Below, one piece after another: positions 25,401 through 37,535 of a stretch of DNA of 64,000 nucleotides. Source of the stretch: Vanilla planifolia (lineage: Eukaryota; Streptophyta; Magnoliopsida; Asparagales; Orchidaceae). The notes under the pieces are model-generated. The model did no database searches. It saw only the letters and a list, made by a program, of their open reading frames with translations, and had not been told where the DNA came from. A program made the translations under genes and the position numbers. Every line of letters begins with the position of its first letter. Position 1 is the stretch's first letter. Location of the stretch: assembly GCA_023846275.1 (NCBI GenBank), contig CM043868.1:6405653-6469652 (forward strand), in the 5' to 3' direction.

Positions 25401-26280
25401 TAATTATGTCATTTCTTGGGTGAGTATTCTATCATACTTATGCTTGACTTGTCATTTTCAAACAAGCATACACCATTTTATCTGATGATGAATAATAACA
25501 TAATAAGAAATATATCTCTAGTTTTTTTAACTAGATATCTAATTTTTTTATATCTATTATATCATCATAAATTGATAAATATGTATAACATCTATATTGA
25601 AAAGACACTATTGATTTTTCTATATAAAAAAGTGAGATTGATGACATCTTTATCTTTACTATAACTATTTTAGGACTACTACTTAATTTAGAAATTTTTT
25701 TGATTAAAAATAATTTCTTTTGAGAGATTATCTTTTAGCTATATTGTAAGAATGGATTGAGATTTTAGCACTTCTCCATTAATACTTACATTTATTGGGT
25801 AAATAGAGCTACCTATGCCACCTAAGTTTTATGATGAAATAGTTGGTGTAATCACATCAACTGAATTCTCTTCAATCTCTTATGTTTCTTTTGAGGCTTG
25901 CTATCCAATTATCTTCTTCTTTGCATCTACTATTATCAACATCAAATCAAAGTGCTGTATTACAAAAAATTATATGATTAATCTATCAGATGTTCTCTTC
26001 TTGAGCCCTCAATAACTTACCTCATTTTTAGAATAATACTAGTAGGAGTAAAAGCATGAAAATGATAAAGAGCAAAGAAAGGAGAAGAAGTAGATTATTT
26101 TTTACTACTAGAAGATTGAACACTCTAAGACGTTGTAATTATTTTATTTATCATTTTTATCTATTTATACAAGGATTTAAAATAATATTTTATTACAAAA
26201 ACATAATACTACAAAGAGATCCATTTACATTTTGACAAAGTTTTGAAAATTTACAAAGTTTTGAGTCATTTGGAAACCAT
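22441..26280. other. Unassigned AT-rich DNA
   Basis: No protein family was recognised in either strand. ORFs at 23132, 23435, 24930, 25416 and 25815 are hydrophobic translations of T-rich DNA without start context or homology I can name. The stretch probably consists of old, unrecognisable transposon sequence. Confidence 0.45.
23036..23145. repeat. Imperfect tandem duplication, about 51 bp
   Basis: Two adjacent copies share an AAACTCAAG start, a TATAAA, then AGCA and GGCCTTT/GCCTTTC. They diverge at many positions. No role is suggested. Confidence 0.5.
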
Positions 26281-26515
26281 TTCAATGCACAGAAGCCCTA
26301 CTTGTGTGTAGCCTTTTTGCACCATCAACATCATGTGCTTGCAAATTCTATGAGCATAGGTTAGGCATAGTAGGTGGCACCCACCACGTGCATTATGAAC
26401 TTGACCACTAACCTTCAGTGCATGCTCTCATCTACTAGTGTCAGTGCACCTACCATTCATGTGCAACGAATGTGACCTAGGTCAACATTGTGCACATGTA
26501 ATGCTCAAAATCAAT
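26281..26515. repeat. GTGCA/CATG-dense patch, possibly an LTR fragment
   Basis: Short words such as GTGCAT, CATGTGC and CACGTGC recur much more often than nearby, as in 1-330, 44240-44760 and 46890-47180. Those last two lie in a gypsy LTR pair, so this may be a stray piece of that family. No boundaries are visible. Confidence 0.3.
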
Positions 26516-28113
26516 ATTTAGTCCAAGGTATATGCTATTTCCAAAAGGAATCTTTAAGCTCCATATATGTGATTAAAGGTGCTTTTTGTTCACCTTCTTA
26601 TGTTAGTATTAATTGATTATTAAGCATCTTATGGTTTTTCTTATTATCATCTATATGATAAATTATCTTATTATATAACCAAATGAACAACACATTAATG
26701 ATTAAATTACCTAATAATAATGAAGTTAAAATTGATAAGTATGTGAAGGTGCCTATAAAAATTCCTAGAAAAGAATTCTTTATTAAATTGTTAGCTCTCT
26801 TCAATGGATTTTAATAATGTTCTAGGCATGGATTGGTTATGCAAATAAAAATTTTAAATTAACGTAAAAGAGATGGTAATGATAAGAAAAGAGAAGGAAA
26901 AAATAAGATACCATGAAAAGAAAAGATTGTTCCTTATATATTTATTTTGATAATAGAAAAGATACTATCTAAAGGGAGAAAAGGATTATATGATTAAGCA
27001 TTAAATCAAAAGTTTGAAAAGCTAAGAAATGTGCTTATGATTTATGAATATATAGAAAACTATCCTGAGGAGTTTCATAGACTTCCTTTATGTTAGAATA
27101 TCAAATTTGAAATTCAACTTATACTAGTGGTAGAACACTATTAAATAAATGTTTTCTCTATCCTAATGTGTCTCTTATTAATCTTAAAGACTCATGATAT
27201 TAAAATCATATTATTGAATTTACTGATGTGTAATTTAAGATGTTTTTTTAAGAAAATTATAACATGATCATTATTTAAGTTGAGATGACAATTGTATCAC
27301 CATGAGACTTCATCAAGGATGTGCTACATACATGTGATCAACCCATAAGAGAATTTTTTGTTGATGGTGTGGTGCTAATATGAGTATTCTTTACTTGCTT
27401 TTTGATAAGTTTAGAATATTAAGACCAATGCAATATTTATTTGTTAGACTTAGCATTTCATTCTTGATCAAATCAATCTCATGTTTCATCATAATTCATC
27501 CCTTTTGTTCACGTAAATTTTTAAATAATTTGAGAAATCTTTCTATATCTTGAGAGTTAATATTTTCATCAGATAAGATTCAATTATGTAGGTAAGTGTA
27601 GGAGAAATTAAACATTCAGATAGACTAAATTACACTCATCATATGGTATGATATATCTACAAAATAATACATCTAGTAGTATGACCCAATGTATGAAGGG
27701 AAATATAACAGTTTGATTGAGTATATTTGTAATACTTTTATTACATTGTACAATATTATTCTTCATATCATAAGATTTGATTAGCTTATAGGATCAATTC
27801 ACTCTTACATAAAAGTCAACAAATTGTCTAAGTGATGGTGCAAAAGTATTCATATTATAAAATATATATTGTCATACATTACAATTATATTTAGACATAA
27901 GACAGAATAGGAAAATATAAGAGTTGAAAGCTTCCATATTACAATGGTCTATCATCCTATAGTATGGCAATAATTAGAGTATAAAAAATATATGAAATAG
28001 AAAACTTATGAACTTCAATTAGTATAATAATTATCATCATACAATATGAGTGAGTTCATAGATTAAAGTACAAAAAACATGATAATTTTGTTTGAAAGCA
28101 ATGTACCAAACAT
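26516..28113. other. Unassigned AT-rich DNA
   Basis: Nothing recognisable. The minus ORF at 26598-26804 is low-complexity and not supported. Confidence 0.45.
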
Positions 28114-28480
28114 AAGAAGGGGGGAGAAGGTGAATTATGACTATTTTTACCTTTTTAAGTGAAGATAACAAAACATTTTTAATTCAATTTAGCAAGTTTA
28201 TACTTCGAAAAACTTCTCTTCAACTTTTAAAGGTTTATTATTGAGAATGAAGCAAGTAAAATAAGGACAAACAAGTAAAGAGAGTGCACAATGTTTTTTA
28301 AATGATTTGGCCACAAAACCTTAGCCTAAGTCCACTTATAATTTACCCAAATAGACCTACAACTAAGAAACTCACAAGTGACATAATAACTAAAACACTC
28401 GTAAGGATGTTACCAATTAGAAACTCTATAAAAGAAGATCAATAATGAGAGTGTAGTGCAGCAGGAGGTTCAATAGAGCT
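28114..28480 (-). repeat. Copia-type LTR fragment, reverse orientation
   Basis: GGGGGGAGAAGGTGAATT near 28119-28135 is the reverse of the AATTCACCCC landmark. ATTTGGCCACAAAACC and TAAGTCCAC near 28305-28335 are the reverse of the GTAGGC/CCAAACCACTT landmarks. Order and spacing match the LTR pieces at 33.2 and 51.7 kb and the units of the left array. No internal region is attached, so a solo LTR or fragment is likely. Confidence 0.55.
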
Positions 28481-29290
28481 TCTTAGAACTTGTTTGAAAA
28501 TCATGCACATGAAGACAGAATGATTAGAACTAGTTCTTATTTATACCCTTAATAGATTTCTTGTAGTATAAGGTAGGTTTAACAACTTTATTTTGCTTGC
28601 CAAAATGATTAGAACTAGTCTTTATGTATTCAATAATTGATTGTCGAAGTTTCAGAAATCTTACTATGACAATAAGCATAGAAATAGGATCGTTCCATTA
28701 AACATATCATATGACTAGTAGAAATATATTATAAATGATTTATCTTACAAGTATGAGGAGTGCCTTTATGCTATATGACATTGATTGTTAATGCAAAACT
28801 TAAGTTTTAGATATATAATATTAAATGGATACCTAGAAGATAGAGTGGAATAGAGTAGATGATCAAATAGGAGATTTTTCTCAATAAGAATAACAAACTA
28901 GAGTATGTAAGCTCATTGCCTACTTATCAAATTATGACACAAGTAGTGTGTAATCATGGTTAGTGAACTATGCTTGTAATGGTGAGCTCAAGGGAACCTA
29001 CCACCCTCAATCAATCTTTCACCAAAGTATTGGGTGAAACTAAAGACAACTCCAAGTGTGAATAAAAATATCAACTTTATTTAAAGGGGAACTATAGATA
29101 ATCTTCAAGGGAGAGAAAATCAGTAAGATGGAAACCTTTTATAAACTCATAATGATAAAAAATGTTTCACAAAGGTAGCCAAACCTAATGACAATTATAA
29201 ATGCATTTGGTAAAAATAGGTTTTTGAGTTACTATAATGTCAAAGTAATAGACCACTAACACATCCTTGTTAGTCTACAAAAATTGAAAA
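28481..29290. other. Unassigned AT-rich DNA
   Basis: No gene or repeat was recognised. It may include the 5' leader of the LINE that follows. Confidence 0.4.
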
Positions 29291-29296
29291 AACCAA

Positions 29297-31560
29297 TTAC
29301 TAACATGCTAATTTGGAACATCAGGGGCATCATCAATAAAAGGTTATTGAAGCTCACAACACTTGCCATGGTTAAATATTGCAAAGCTAGATTAAAGATC
29401 TAAAATGTTAAAGACCATAATGGAACATGGATTAATTAAGAGGATAAAATTTTGGAGTTAGCCACTACTCATTTTCAACAATTGCTACAATATTCTTCTT
29501 TAAGAGAAATGACAATTTTCTAAATTTTATTCCTCCTTTGGTATCAATAGAACATAATACTTGTCTAATGGAAAGCATCTTAATGAAGGAACCTAAAGAG
29601 ACAATATTCCACAAGGATATGGGTAGTGCTCCTTGCACAAATGGATTCAATATGAAATTCTTCACTCATTGTTGGAGAGTACTATCATTGGACATTTTAA
29701 AGGTGGTTAAGCACTTCCTAAATGGATAAAAACTTTAAAAAATAATCTCAAGTACAAATGTCATACTTATCCTTAAAAACATAAACCTAAAAATATTTGT
29801 AGATTATAAGCTAACTAGTCTTTGAAATTTCATTAAGAAAATTCTCTCAAAGATCATTATAAATAAATTAGAGAGGTTTCTATGTAAGATAATTTCACAA
29901 GATCAAACAGGCTTCATTAGAGGAATGGGCATTATCAATAACATTCTATTAGCATAAGAATTAGTGTGTTATTTTAACAAAAGAAGCAATGGAGGTAATT
30001 ACATTATTATGCTTGATTTGAAGGATGTATTTGCTTATGTTTCTTGCAAAATTCTATGCAAGGTGCTTTCAAAATTTAACTTCTCTGAGTAAGTAAGTAG
30101 TCTACTTACAATCTATTTATCAGATACATAGATCTCAATCATTATCAATGATGAAACAACTACATACTTCCAAATAATGAGAGGCCTTAAATTAGGTAAC
30201 CCATTCTTCTTTCTTTCTTTTATATTATTCATGGATGTTTTTAGTAGAGGCTTGAATGAGTTTATCACTCTAAATAAAATGGTAAGACATGATCAACCCA
30301 AAACGTGCCCGACCATTTCCTACCTGAATACTTAGATGATATTATCATTTTTAACAATGGTGATCTAAAAATAATTTGCAAAGTACATAAATTTTTGCAA
30401 AATTTTGAAAATTCAATAGATCTCCAAAACAACAAGTATAAAGGCAAGGTGGCACAAAATTAGTTTAGGCCAAATGTGTAGGATTTGCAATGCTTTAGGA
30501 ATTTAGAAAGCAAAACTTTTAATACCATACTTGGGTTGCCAAATTTTTATTGGTAAAAAAGTGATATATTATTAGAATCTAATGGATAAAATTCACAACA
30601 AAATTGTAGGTTGGAAGAAGAATATGTTATCAATAAGAGGAAGACACATATTAAACAAACTTGTGCTCACATTAATTCTTTTATTTACCCTGATGGCAAT
30701 GGGCCCACATAACATAGTTTTACAAAAAATTGAAATGAACATGAATTAACTTCTATGGGATGATAAAGATGATTGCCATGAACAATATTGGTAATCCATG
30801 AATAAACTAAGCCTTCAATTGAGGAAAATGTTCTTGGACTTAAGAAGATAGAGAAAATGTTGGATGTATTTCAAAAAAGTGAAATCAGAAGCTAATAACT
30901 CATATCCTTATAGAAAAGATACATCACAGCCAAATACCAATAATCTAGTTCAACAGTATTGACATCAGTATGTGGTATTGCTTGTAGAAGATAAAGAAGA
31001 TGGTTCTTAGTAAGACAACATGGTAAAACTCAATGGAAATCAATATATAGACATTAGCAAGGGATGAAAAATTTAGCATGCACTACATTGGAGAAAACTA
31101 AAACTAAAGAGTTGATCTTCAAATCTAAATAACACATATGAAACTAAAAATATGCTTTGAAAATGTCAATCCTAACTTGAAGGATACTAAACAGTCTAGC
31201 TTTATTTCTAGATAATCTTAGGAAACTAAACTTTAGTTAGCTTCTAAACATCCAAATTGCCTTAGGGAAGACAACATGAATCATGCTTTTCTAGAATGTG
31301 ACTTAAGCAAACAAGTGTGGAACACTTATACAAACAACCACTTAGTCAATCAACCCTACACAAATAAAATCACAAAATTAATTACAACAAGGTTGGATTA
31401 GGGGAAGAATGATAAGATATAGGAGAAGTTATTTTAATGTTTCCATTATTAATTTTTTTGGAATATCTAGAAAGCTAAGCTGCCAAGATTTATGAGAAAG
31501 TTACTCCAATAGCCAACACCATTATTTGTAAAATTAAATCTTAAGTAATTGTAATGGTTT
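29297..31560 (+). pseudogene. L1-type LINE relic (ORF2: endonuclease trace, RT, zinc-knuckle)
   Basis: Plus-strand translation, with several frame changes, follows plant L1 ORF2 in order. MLIWNIRGIINKR near 29307 is the endonuclease start, and most of the endonuclease is then missing. 29538-29729 covers the region before RT (GSAPCTNGFNMKFFTHCW, where relatives have GPDGF). RT blocks follow: ERFLCKIISQDQTGFIRG, then IMLDLKDVFAYVS, then MRGLKLGNPFFF. The catalytic YLDD lies at about 30328-30339, and WKKNMLSIRGRHILNK near 30610. A zinc-binding tail (CLREDNMNHAFLECDLSKQVWN) lies near 31260-31320. Stops and frameshifts are many, so this is an old dead copy. No target-site duplication was found. 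Confidence 0.8.
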
Positions 31561-32989
31561 ATAATAAGGAATGTATCTTATAGATATGACACTTTAGTTC
31601 ATATTATATAATATAGTTATTATAAGAACATGAAAAAAAACTTGGTGATTGTATAAGGACTATTGTTAATACAACCAAGCTATAGTAAAATGATCAAGAC
31701 GTACTAATAAACATATCTAAACAAAACTTAGTCTATTTATACTACAAAATTTGTGAGGAAATATATTATAAACACATATGATAGAGCTTCATACTCATAT
31801 GATATTAATAGAAATTCTACTCTTAGAGAATGAATGATAAATGCATAAGGATAATGCCATGTATGATCAAGTTTGTACTTCTAATCTTAAGCCCATATGA
31901 TGGTCGCATATGAATGCTAAACCTGTCATACCTTTACAATGTCATCACAAACTCAAACTTTAATTATAGCTTTATAATTAAGTGTATACCATATGAGTAT
32001 GATATAAGACATTATATCATGCGATCATTAAATAATAAAGAACATATCTTAATTTAAGTTTTATTTCATTATCCCAAGCTTTGTATTTAGTCTTAAACTA
32101 TTTTTAATAATGTTAAGTGCTAATTCTATTTTAGATTAATTAATACAATTTTGTAAACCCTATGATCCAAAAACATGATTTAGAATGATAAAGCATGAAT
32201 AAGAATGCAATGCAATAATAATGTGTCATAAGAGATCACTATTGATCTTAATAATATAATATATAGAAAGAAATAAAAATACCTATGATAGTTGTCCATT
32301 ATTAGGAGTAGAGGCTTTTATGGGAAAATTCTCATTCAAAGCACTTAGTCTTGAAATTCCAATGAGAGTAGTAATCAAACTCCACTTCATTATGCTAGTA
32401 ATTTACTTGATCCCATCTATTCTTAAAATGTCAAATCAACCAAACTATTAATAATATAAAATATAATTTTTTTTATCAATAAACTACCTAAAGGGCCATA
32501 GGGTTAACATTATGTGTTATGATATTAATCCATTGAATGATCTAATCAAGACAATATATGAACTTACCACTATTATAACTAAAATAGAGAATTTTGTATT
32601 TTATAAAAACATTCATCATATAGTTATACTTGTTCATTTTCATTTCATAATTCAATATGATCTCATTGATTATATAATACAATATTTGCCAAAAACTTAT
32701 AATGTCTAACTTAACCATTTTAGAAAATAGATTATAACTATTATTTAACCATTAAAACTAACATATTCAAGTTGTTGACGATCCTTTGCAAATAAATAGA
32801 TGATTAAATATTTAAAGAATAATCTAATGCAAAAGTGTTCACTCTCATAGATTAGTTTCAACAATCTTACTAAGTTGTTAAGACTTTATCACTTCAACAT
32901 TCTTGGACTCATGGAACAACTATTATTCTCTCAAATCTTCAATCCTTCTTTCAACTTTAAATAAGTGACATTATTGTATATCATTATGT
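31561..32989. other. Unassigned AT-rich DNA
   Basis: No protein or RNA was recognised. The ORF at 32512-32709 is AT-driven and unsupported. Confidence 0.45.
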
Positions 32990-33464
32990 AGTGTGACACT
33001 AGTTATTTGCATTAGTTATAAGATTTTTTTATATAAGATATTTTGTCAAAAAATTGTGTTTATCTTACCTTTGTTTCTTATGCTTATAATTGTATTATTG
33101 CTATTATAACATACCTTTTATATAACAATTTTGGGTTACCTTTTGAGCCTTATGGGTCATTTGTTTAAGGGTATTTTAGTTACCCAACTTTGAAAAAAAT
33201 GTGATTGATTTTTGTAAGTTCAGCCTTTTGTCCCCAGAAGGTGAATATAGGTGTGTGTTTGTCAAACCACTTAAAAATTATTATGTTCTTTTATTATTGT
33301 AATATCATATAATATCTTTCAAAAGTTTAGTAAGAGTTTTATAAAAAAAGAATATTTTGTTTAGGTAACCATAATAATAAGATCAATCCATTATATAAAA
33401 TCTTATTTATTCAACTTTTAATAAAATATAATTTAATCCCCTTTGTGAAAAGAATTTTCTTACA
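32990..33464 (+). repeat. Copia 5' LTR, 3' portion
   Basis: The right end is set by TTACA followed at once by a PBS-like sequence. GTGAATATAGGTGTG and CAAACCACTTAAAAA near 33241-33280 are the R/U5 landmarks seen in the other copia LTR pieces. The left boundary is not visible, so the start given is a guess. The last 94 bases belong to the triplicated unit. Confidence 0.55.
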
Positions 33465-33991
33465 ATTGGTATTAGAGAGTTCTATTGATGAGAAAAAAAA
33501 TTTTAGATAAAATCCTTAAATCTCTTACTATATCATTGATTCCTTAGCCACATTGGATGAAAGTACTTTCACTTAGCATAATAATAAGATCAATCCATTA
33601 TATAAAATCTTATTTATTCAACTTTTAATAAAATATAATTTAATCCCCTTTGTGAAAAGAATTTTCTTACAATTGGTATTAGAGAGTTCTATTGATGAGA
33701 AAAAAAATTTTAGATAAAATCCTTAAATCTCTTACTATATCATTGATGCCTTAGCCACATTGGATGAAAGTACTTTCACTTAGCATAATAATAAGATCAA
33801 TCCATTATATAAAATCTTATTTATTCAACTTTTAATAAAATATAATTTAATCCCCTTTGTGAAAATAATTTTCTTACAATTGGTATTAGAGAGTTCTATT
33901 GATGAGAAAAAAAATTTTAGATAAAATCCTTAAATCTCTTACTATATCATTGATGCCTTAGCCACATTGGATGAAAGTACTTTCACTTAGC
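33371..33991 (+). repeat. Three tandem copies of a 207-bp unit (LTR end + PBS + leader)
   Basis: Copies occupy 33371-33577, 33578-33784 and 33785-33991. They are almost identical: I saw GATTCC versus GATGCC and AAAAGAA versus AAAATAA. Each contains the last 94 bases of the LTR, the TTACA end, a PBS-like site and the start of the leader. The near-identity contrasts with the heavily decayed copia around it, so the triplication must be much younger than the element. Confidence 0.97.
33467..33478 (+). promoter_or_regulatory. Copia primer-binding site (repeated at 33674 and 33881)
   Basis: TGGTATTAGAGA differs from the initiator Met-tRNA complement TGGTATCAGAGC at two positions. It lies two bases after the LTR end. 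The 207-bp triplication gives three copies. Confidence 0.75.
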
Positions 33992-35130
33992 ATCCTCCTT
34001 TGTTTACTAGCTATATTGCAAAAGTAGAATGAGGAGTTATTTAGTTTATGGGATATTATTCAATATCATTTTAGCTTTCCCACTAAAGTTGTTAATAATG
34101 TTGTTGAACAAAAGGAAGTTTTTGAATTGCATATTGAAGAGATGCATAGAGTTTAGTTGAATTCTCATGCTATGAACACTCTATATTGGGGCTTAAATGC
34201 CACTAAATATAATAGAATCATGAATTTTGAACTATGCATGAGATATTGAATGAGCTTGAAGTAATTTATAAGGGATCACTAGTAAGAGAAAAAAATCAAT
34301 ATACTTACTCATGATTACAAATAGTTTACCATGCCTTTTAATGAAATAGTTAAATCCATGTTTACCCATTTCACTAACATTACTAATAGTCTTGCAAGTC
34401 TTAAAAAATATTTTCTAATGATGAATAAGTACAAAAGATTCTTAGAGTACTTTCCAAGGAGTATGATCCAATAGTCAATCTTATCAAGGCTATAAAGAAT
34501 CTCTTTACACTCTCCCTTGATGATCATTGAGAGAATTAATAATGATAGAGATGGAAATGGATATGAGAAAGAAAGAATAAATTTCTATAAAGAAAAGCCA
34601 ATTAAGAAAGATAATCGCATTGAAAATTGACTCTTCAAAAATTAACACCTCAAACAAAGATGAGGAAACCATGATCACTAAAAGAATAAACTAATTATTT
34701 AAGCAATATGATGTTAGAAAATTAGGTACAAAAGAATGGAGATCAAGGCATGAGCAAAAACCAAAGAGGAGATAGTGTTCTATAAGTGCAAGTAGTATTA
34801 ACATACCTATCATGAATGTCTGAAAGTTTTAGGGAGTTTGTAGTGATGTAGGAATAGTGAAAAGAAAAAGACTATGAAGACTATTATAAGTGATTTAGAG
34901 GAATCCTTGTTAAGTGAGGATGAGAAAAATAAAAGGCTAATATGTCTTGTGGTCTATGGAGATGATGCTAATAGCTTTTCCATTAATGATAAGGTGTGTC
35001 CTCTAACATTAGATAAATTAAATGAGCAATTACTACTTGTATGCCAAAAATATGAAGTTTCGTTTGAAAAATATAAGAAGTTAAGAAAGAACATATTTAA
35101 AACCTTAGTCTATGTGAATAATTAGATGAA
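33992..35130 (+). pseudogene. Ty1/copia gag relic
   Basis: Plus-strand translation gives Gag blocks in order. MHEILNELEVIYKGSLVREK near 34230-34290 is the usual WDTLE.IYEG segment. KILRVLSKEYDPIVNLIKAI near 34435-34495 corresponds to LRSLPKEW. CK then HEC near 34780-34820 are zinc-knuckle remains. The open stretch at 34874-35125 (83 codons, starting MKTIISDLEESLLSEDEKNK) is the acidic, coiled-coil-prone Gag tail (LDKLNEQLLLVCQKYEVSFE). It is closely paralleled by 62186-62428. Many stops interrupt the rest, so no particle protein can be made. Confidence 0.75.
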
Positions 35131-36330
35131 ACAAATGAAAAATATTTGATTGATTCAAAAACTTGTAGATATAAACTTTTTACTTCTATTTCTTAGCATA
35201 CTTTAGTAAAAAAGAATTAATGATTATAAGAAGTTTCATCCTCATTAATTTACCAACCATTATCATGTAAATTCTAAGAACACTTCATTTACTTATACAT
35301 TCTTTGACTCATAATAAATTTTGCTATACATAAAGTATGAAACCTTGGCACACATAAGAGTTCTATAAAATTAGAATAAATGTGCATTCTAGATATTGTA
35401 GGTATATTTAGGTAGCCAAGAACACATTGTGTTCAACCATTCAGACTACCCTTGGAAGTTTTGGACCTAAAAAGGTTTGGATCTTAAAGACTAACACTTA
35501 TATTTGCATATACAAGAATACCTTCTTAACAGGACTGAGGAGTTAATGTGATGCTCAAATAATAGGTGTTCAAGTTAGATGACTAGATATTTTAATTTGT
35601 TCACCCAACTTAAGGAATTTGATGGCAAAGATACTTTAGGGGAACAATTCAAAGAATAGGGTCATTGGCACTAGAATCATTAAAATTTTTATTTACATTT
35701 TTTCCAAGGTCATACTAACAGAGGATTTAAAATATAAGTTATAAAGTATTAATTAATTACATGTTTCAAGAATTAAGTTATATTTGATATTAAAGTTTGT
35801 CTGATTAGTAAAAATGAACAATCTTTAATTAATTCCTCTAAGTGGAGTAACACATATATAGTAGACATTTTTTTTGATAGATAGTTATATTTTACTATGC
35901 TTTAAATACTTAACTAGAGTACGTTATTACATTAAGAAATACTAGAAAACACCACAAGAAAAAAACACACCTCCTCCATAACTATAGCATTAAGGACTAC
36001 TTTGATTGCACCAGAGAACCAATATTTGAGATGTCAAAAGGGAACAAAAATATGTTAGATTTAAGAAATGTAGAAGCTAGTAGAACTAAGAGTCTTCTTA
36101 CTCAAGCTAATGATGTCAATCTTTGGCATAAAAGGTTTTGTCATGCTAGTAGTTCAACCTTAAAGAAATTAGTTAGGCATAATTTTTTTTAATATTTAAA
36201 AATTAAAAAACAAAATATAAAGGGCATATAGTTAACTTCTAATGGATTGGTACTCACACTTGTGGTCTATGTCAATTGAGAAAACAAAACAATCTCCCTT
36301 AAAACTTAAGAAATATATTTCAGGTAGAAG
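35131..36330 (+). pseudogene. Copia protease-region and GAG-pre-integrase relic
   Basis: Near 35590-35660 the plus strand reads FNLFTQLKEFDGKDTLGE, the block after the protease DSGCSRHMTG motif in plant copia elements. The motif itself is destroyed. Near 36115-36180 it reads DVNLWHKRFCHASSSTLKKL, the GAG-pre-integrase domain (LWH.R.GHAS), followed by a worn C..C pair near 36260. No integrase core, RT or RNase H follows, so the element is truncated at about 36330. The order gag, PR, pre-IN matches the copia at 61-64 kb. Confidence 0.7.
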
Positions 36331-37535
36331 ACTATTAGGGCAGGAGTTGGCTTCACCATTAGAAAATTTTTGCTTAGGCGAAGCAAAATGAGGGTTCTGG
36401 ATGTGCACGCATAAGACATGATGCTATTCCATAGAGGAGAGGACATCATTGATGATGTTTTTCATATTTATCATCCATGTTGATCTAGCACAGTATTAAA
36501 AAGATGACGTTTTATTGCTAGTAGTTGTTTAAGTGGTTTAACGTGGTTTCTGTTATGAGTTATTTATTAAATGTAATCTTCTTTGCGTACTTTAAATGGC
36601 AATTATACATCTATATAACCTCAATAGAAAAGGTAAGATAGAGCTTAATGTTCAACAACGAGCAATTGTGTTCATTTGCACGTGCATGGAGCTATGACGA
36701 GGATAAAGCCCTCCGGAAGTTTTTTATTAAAGTGGTGATGTTTAGATAATTTTATCCTACAAAAAATACCCATCCCTTGTAAAACTAGAAATTAGCAATG
36801 GGATGAGATGTACCTTTATCAGAAGAAAAAGATTTGCCTCCAAAGCTTGTGCAAGATCCCTGTACAAATCAACAAATCAACAACACAATAGAACTCATTG
36901 AAAAAAAGGGTCATCTGAATCTTTAATTACATTTGTATGCTTATTTACATTATCGAACAATTATTTGGAAAAATAATTTTCTCTATTCAAGAAAGCAAAC
37001 TAGTAAGCAAAGAATAATATGCTTCAAAAGACACTTATTGTTAACCACACGATCGAAGTTGATCAATGGTCAAACAATCAGATCCTGCTATCGGAAGAAC
37101 TGCTTCTGCTTTAACTGAAGTGCTGTACGAATTTGATGAAGCCCGTTTCAAGCTACCATCATGATTACATTGGCTTTGGCAATCAAAACTAACAGCTTTT
37201 ATCATTGAAATAGTTGAAAGCTTGATTCTTCTTGCTTCCACTGTTGCGGCTGCTGTGGAAAAATGGGGCAGCAAAGCTGTGCTCCCTCCAGGAATCCACA
37301 GTTAAATGTGATGTAGCTTTTGCTTTTTAGATACTTTGGCAGTCAATCGAGTATTGTCTTTCGAAAGGTCACCTGTGGAAGAAGGACCTGGGAGGACCCT
37401 TTTGGCTTGACATGGCCTGGAAGGCATAACTATGCTTGTAGGCCATCCCATCCATGACTCACATGACATCATGCATGTGTCGGCAAAACGTCATATCCCT
37501 AGTTAGAGAGGCACATGATAATGAGTTTAGGATGA
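36331..37535. other. Less AT-rich island, possible low-copy host DNA
   Basis: Composition changes right after the copia relic, with more balanced bases and few long A/T runs. No transposon protein was found. It contains the ORF described below. A faded host gene or flanking region is possible but not shown. Confidence 0.35.
37041..37274 (-). CDS. Hypothetical 77-codon ORF, maybe an exon relic
   Basis: Starts MLPHFSTAAATVEARRIKLS and ends IDQLRSCG before a TAA-type stop. I do not recognise it. In its favour: it is not low-complexity, has balanced amino-acid use with several Ser, Ala, Cys and Val, and sits in the least AT-rich part of the right half. The frame stays open upstream of the ATG for a few codons (IPGGSTAL), so the ATG may be internal to a longer, broken exon. 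No splice sites, TATA box or neighbouring exons are convincing. It may equally be chance, since 77 codons is not rare in such composition. Confidence 0.2.
   Translation of the reverse strand: MLPHFSTAAATVEARRIKLSTISMIKAVSFDCQSQCNHDGSLKRASSNSYSTSVKAEAVLPIAGSDCLTIDQLRSCG

Noticed and set aside
33371..33991. CRISPR-like or satellite interpretation of the 207-bp repeats
   Set aside because: The copies are directly adjacent without spacers, number only three, and contain an LTR end and PBS, so a local duplication of retrotransposon sequence explains them.
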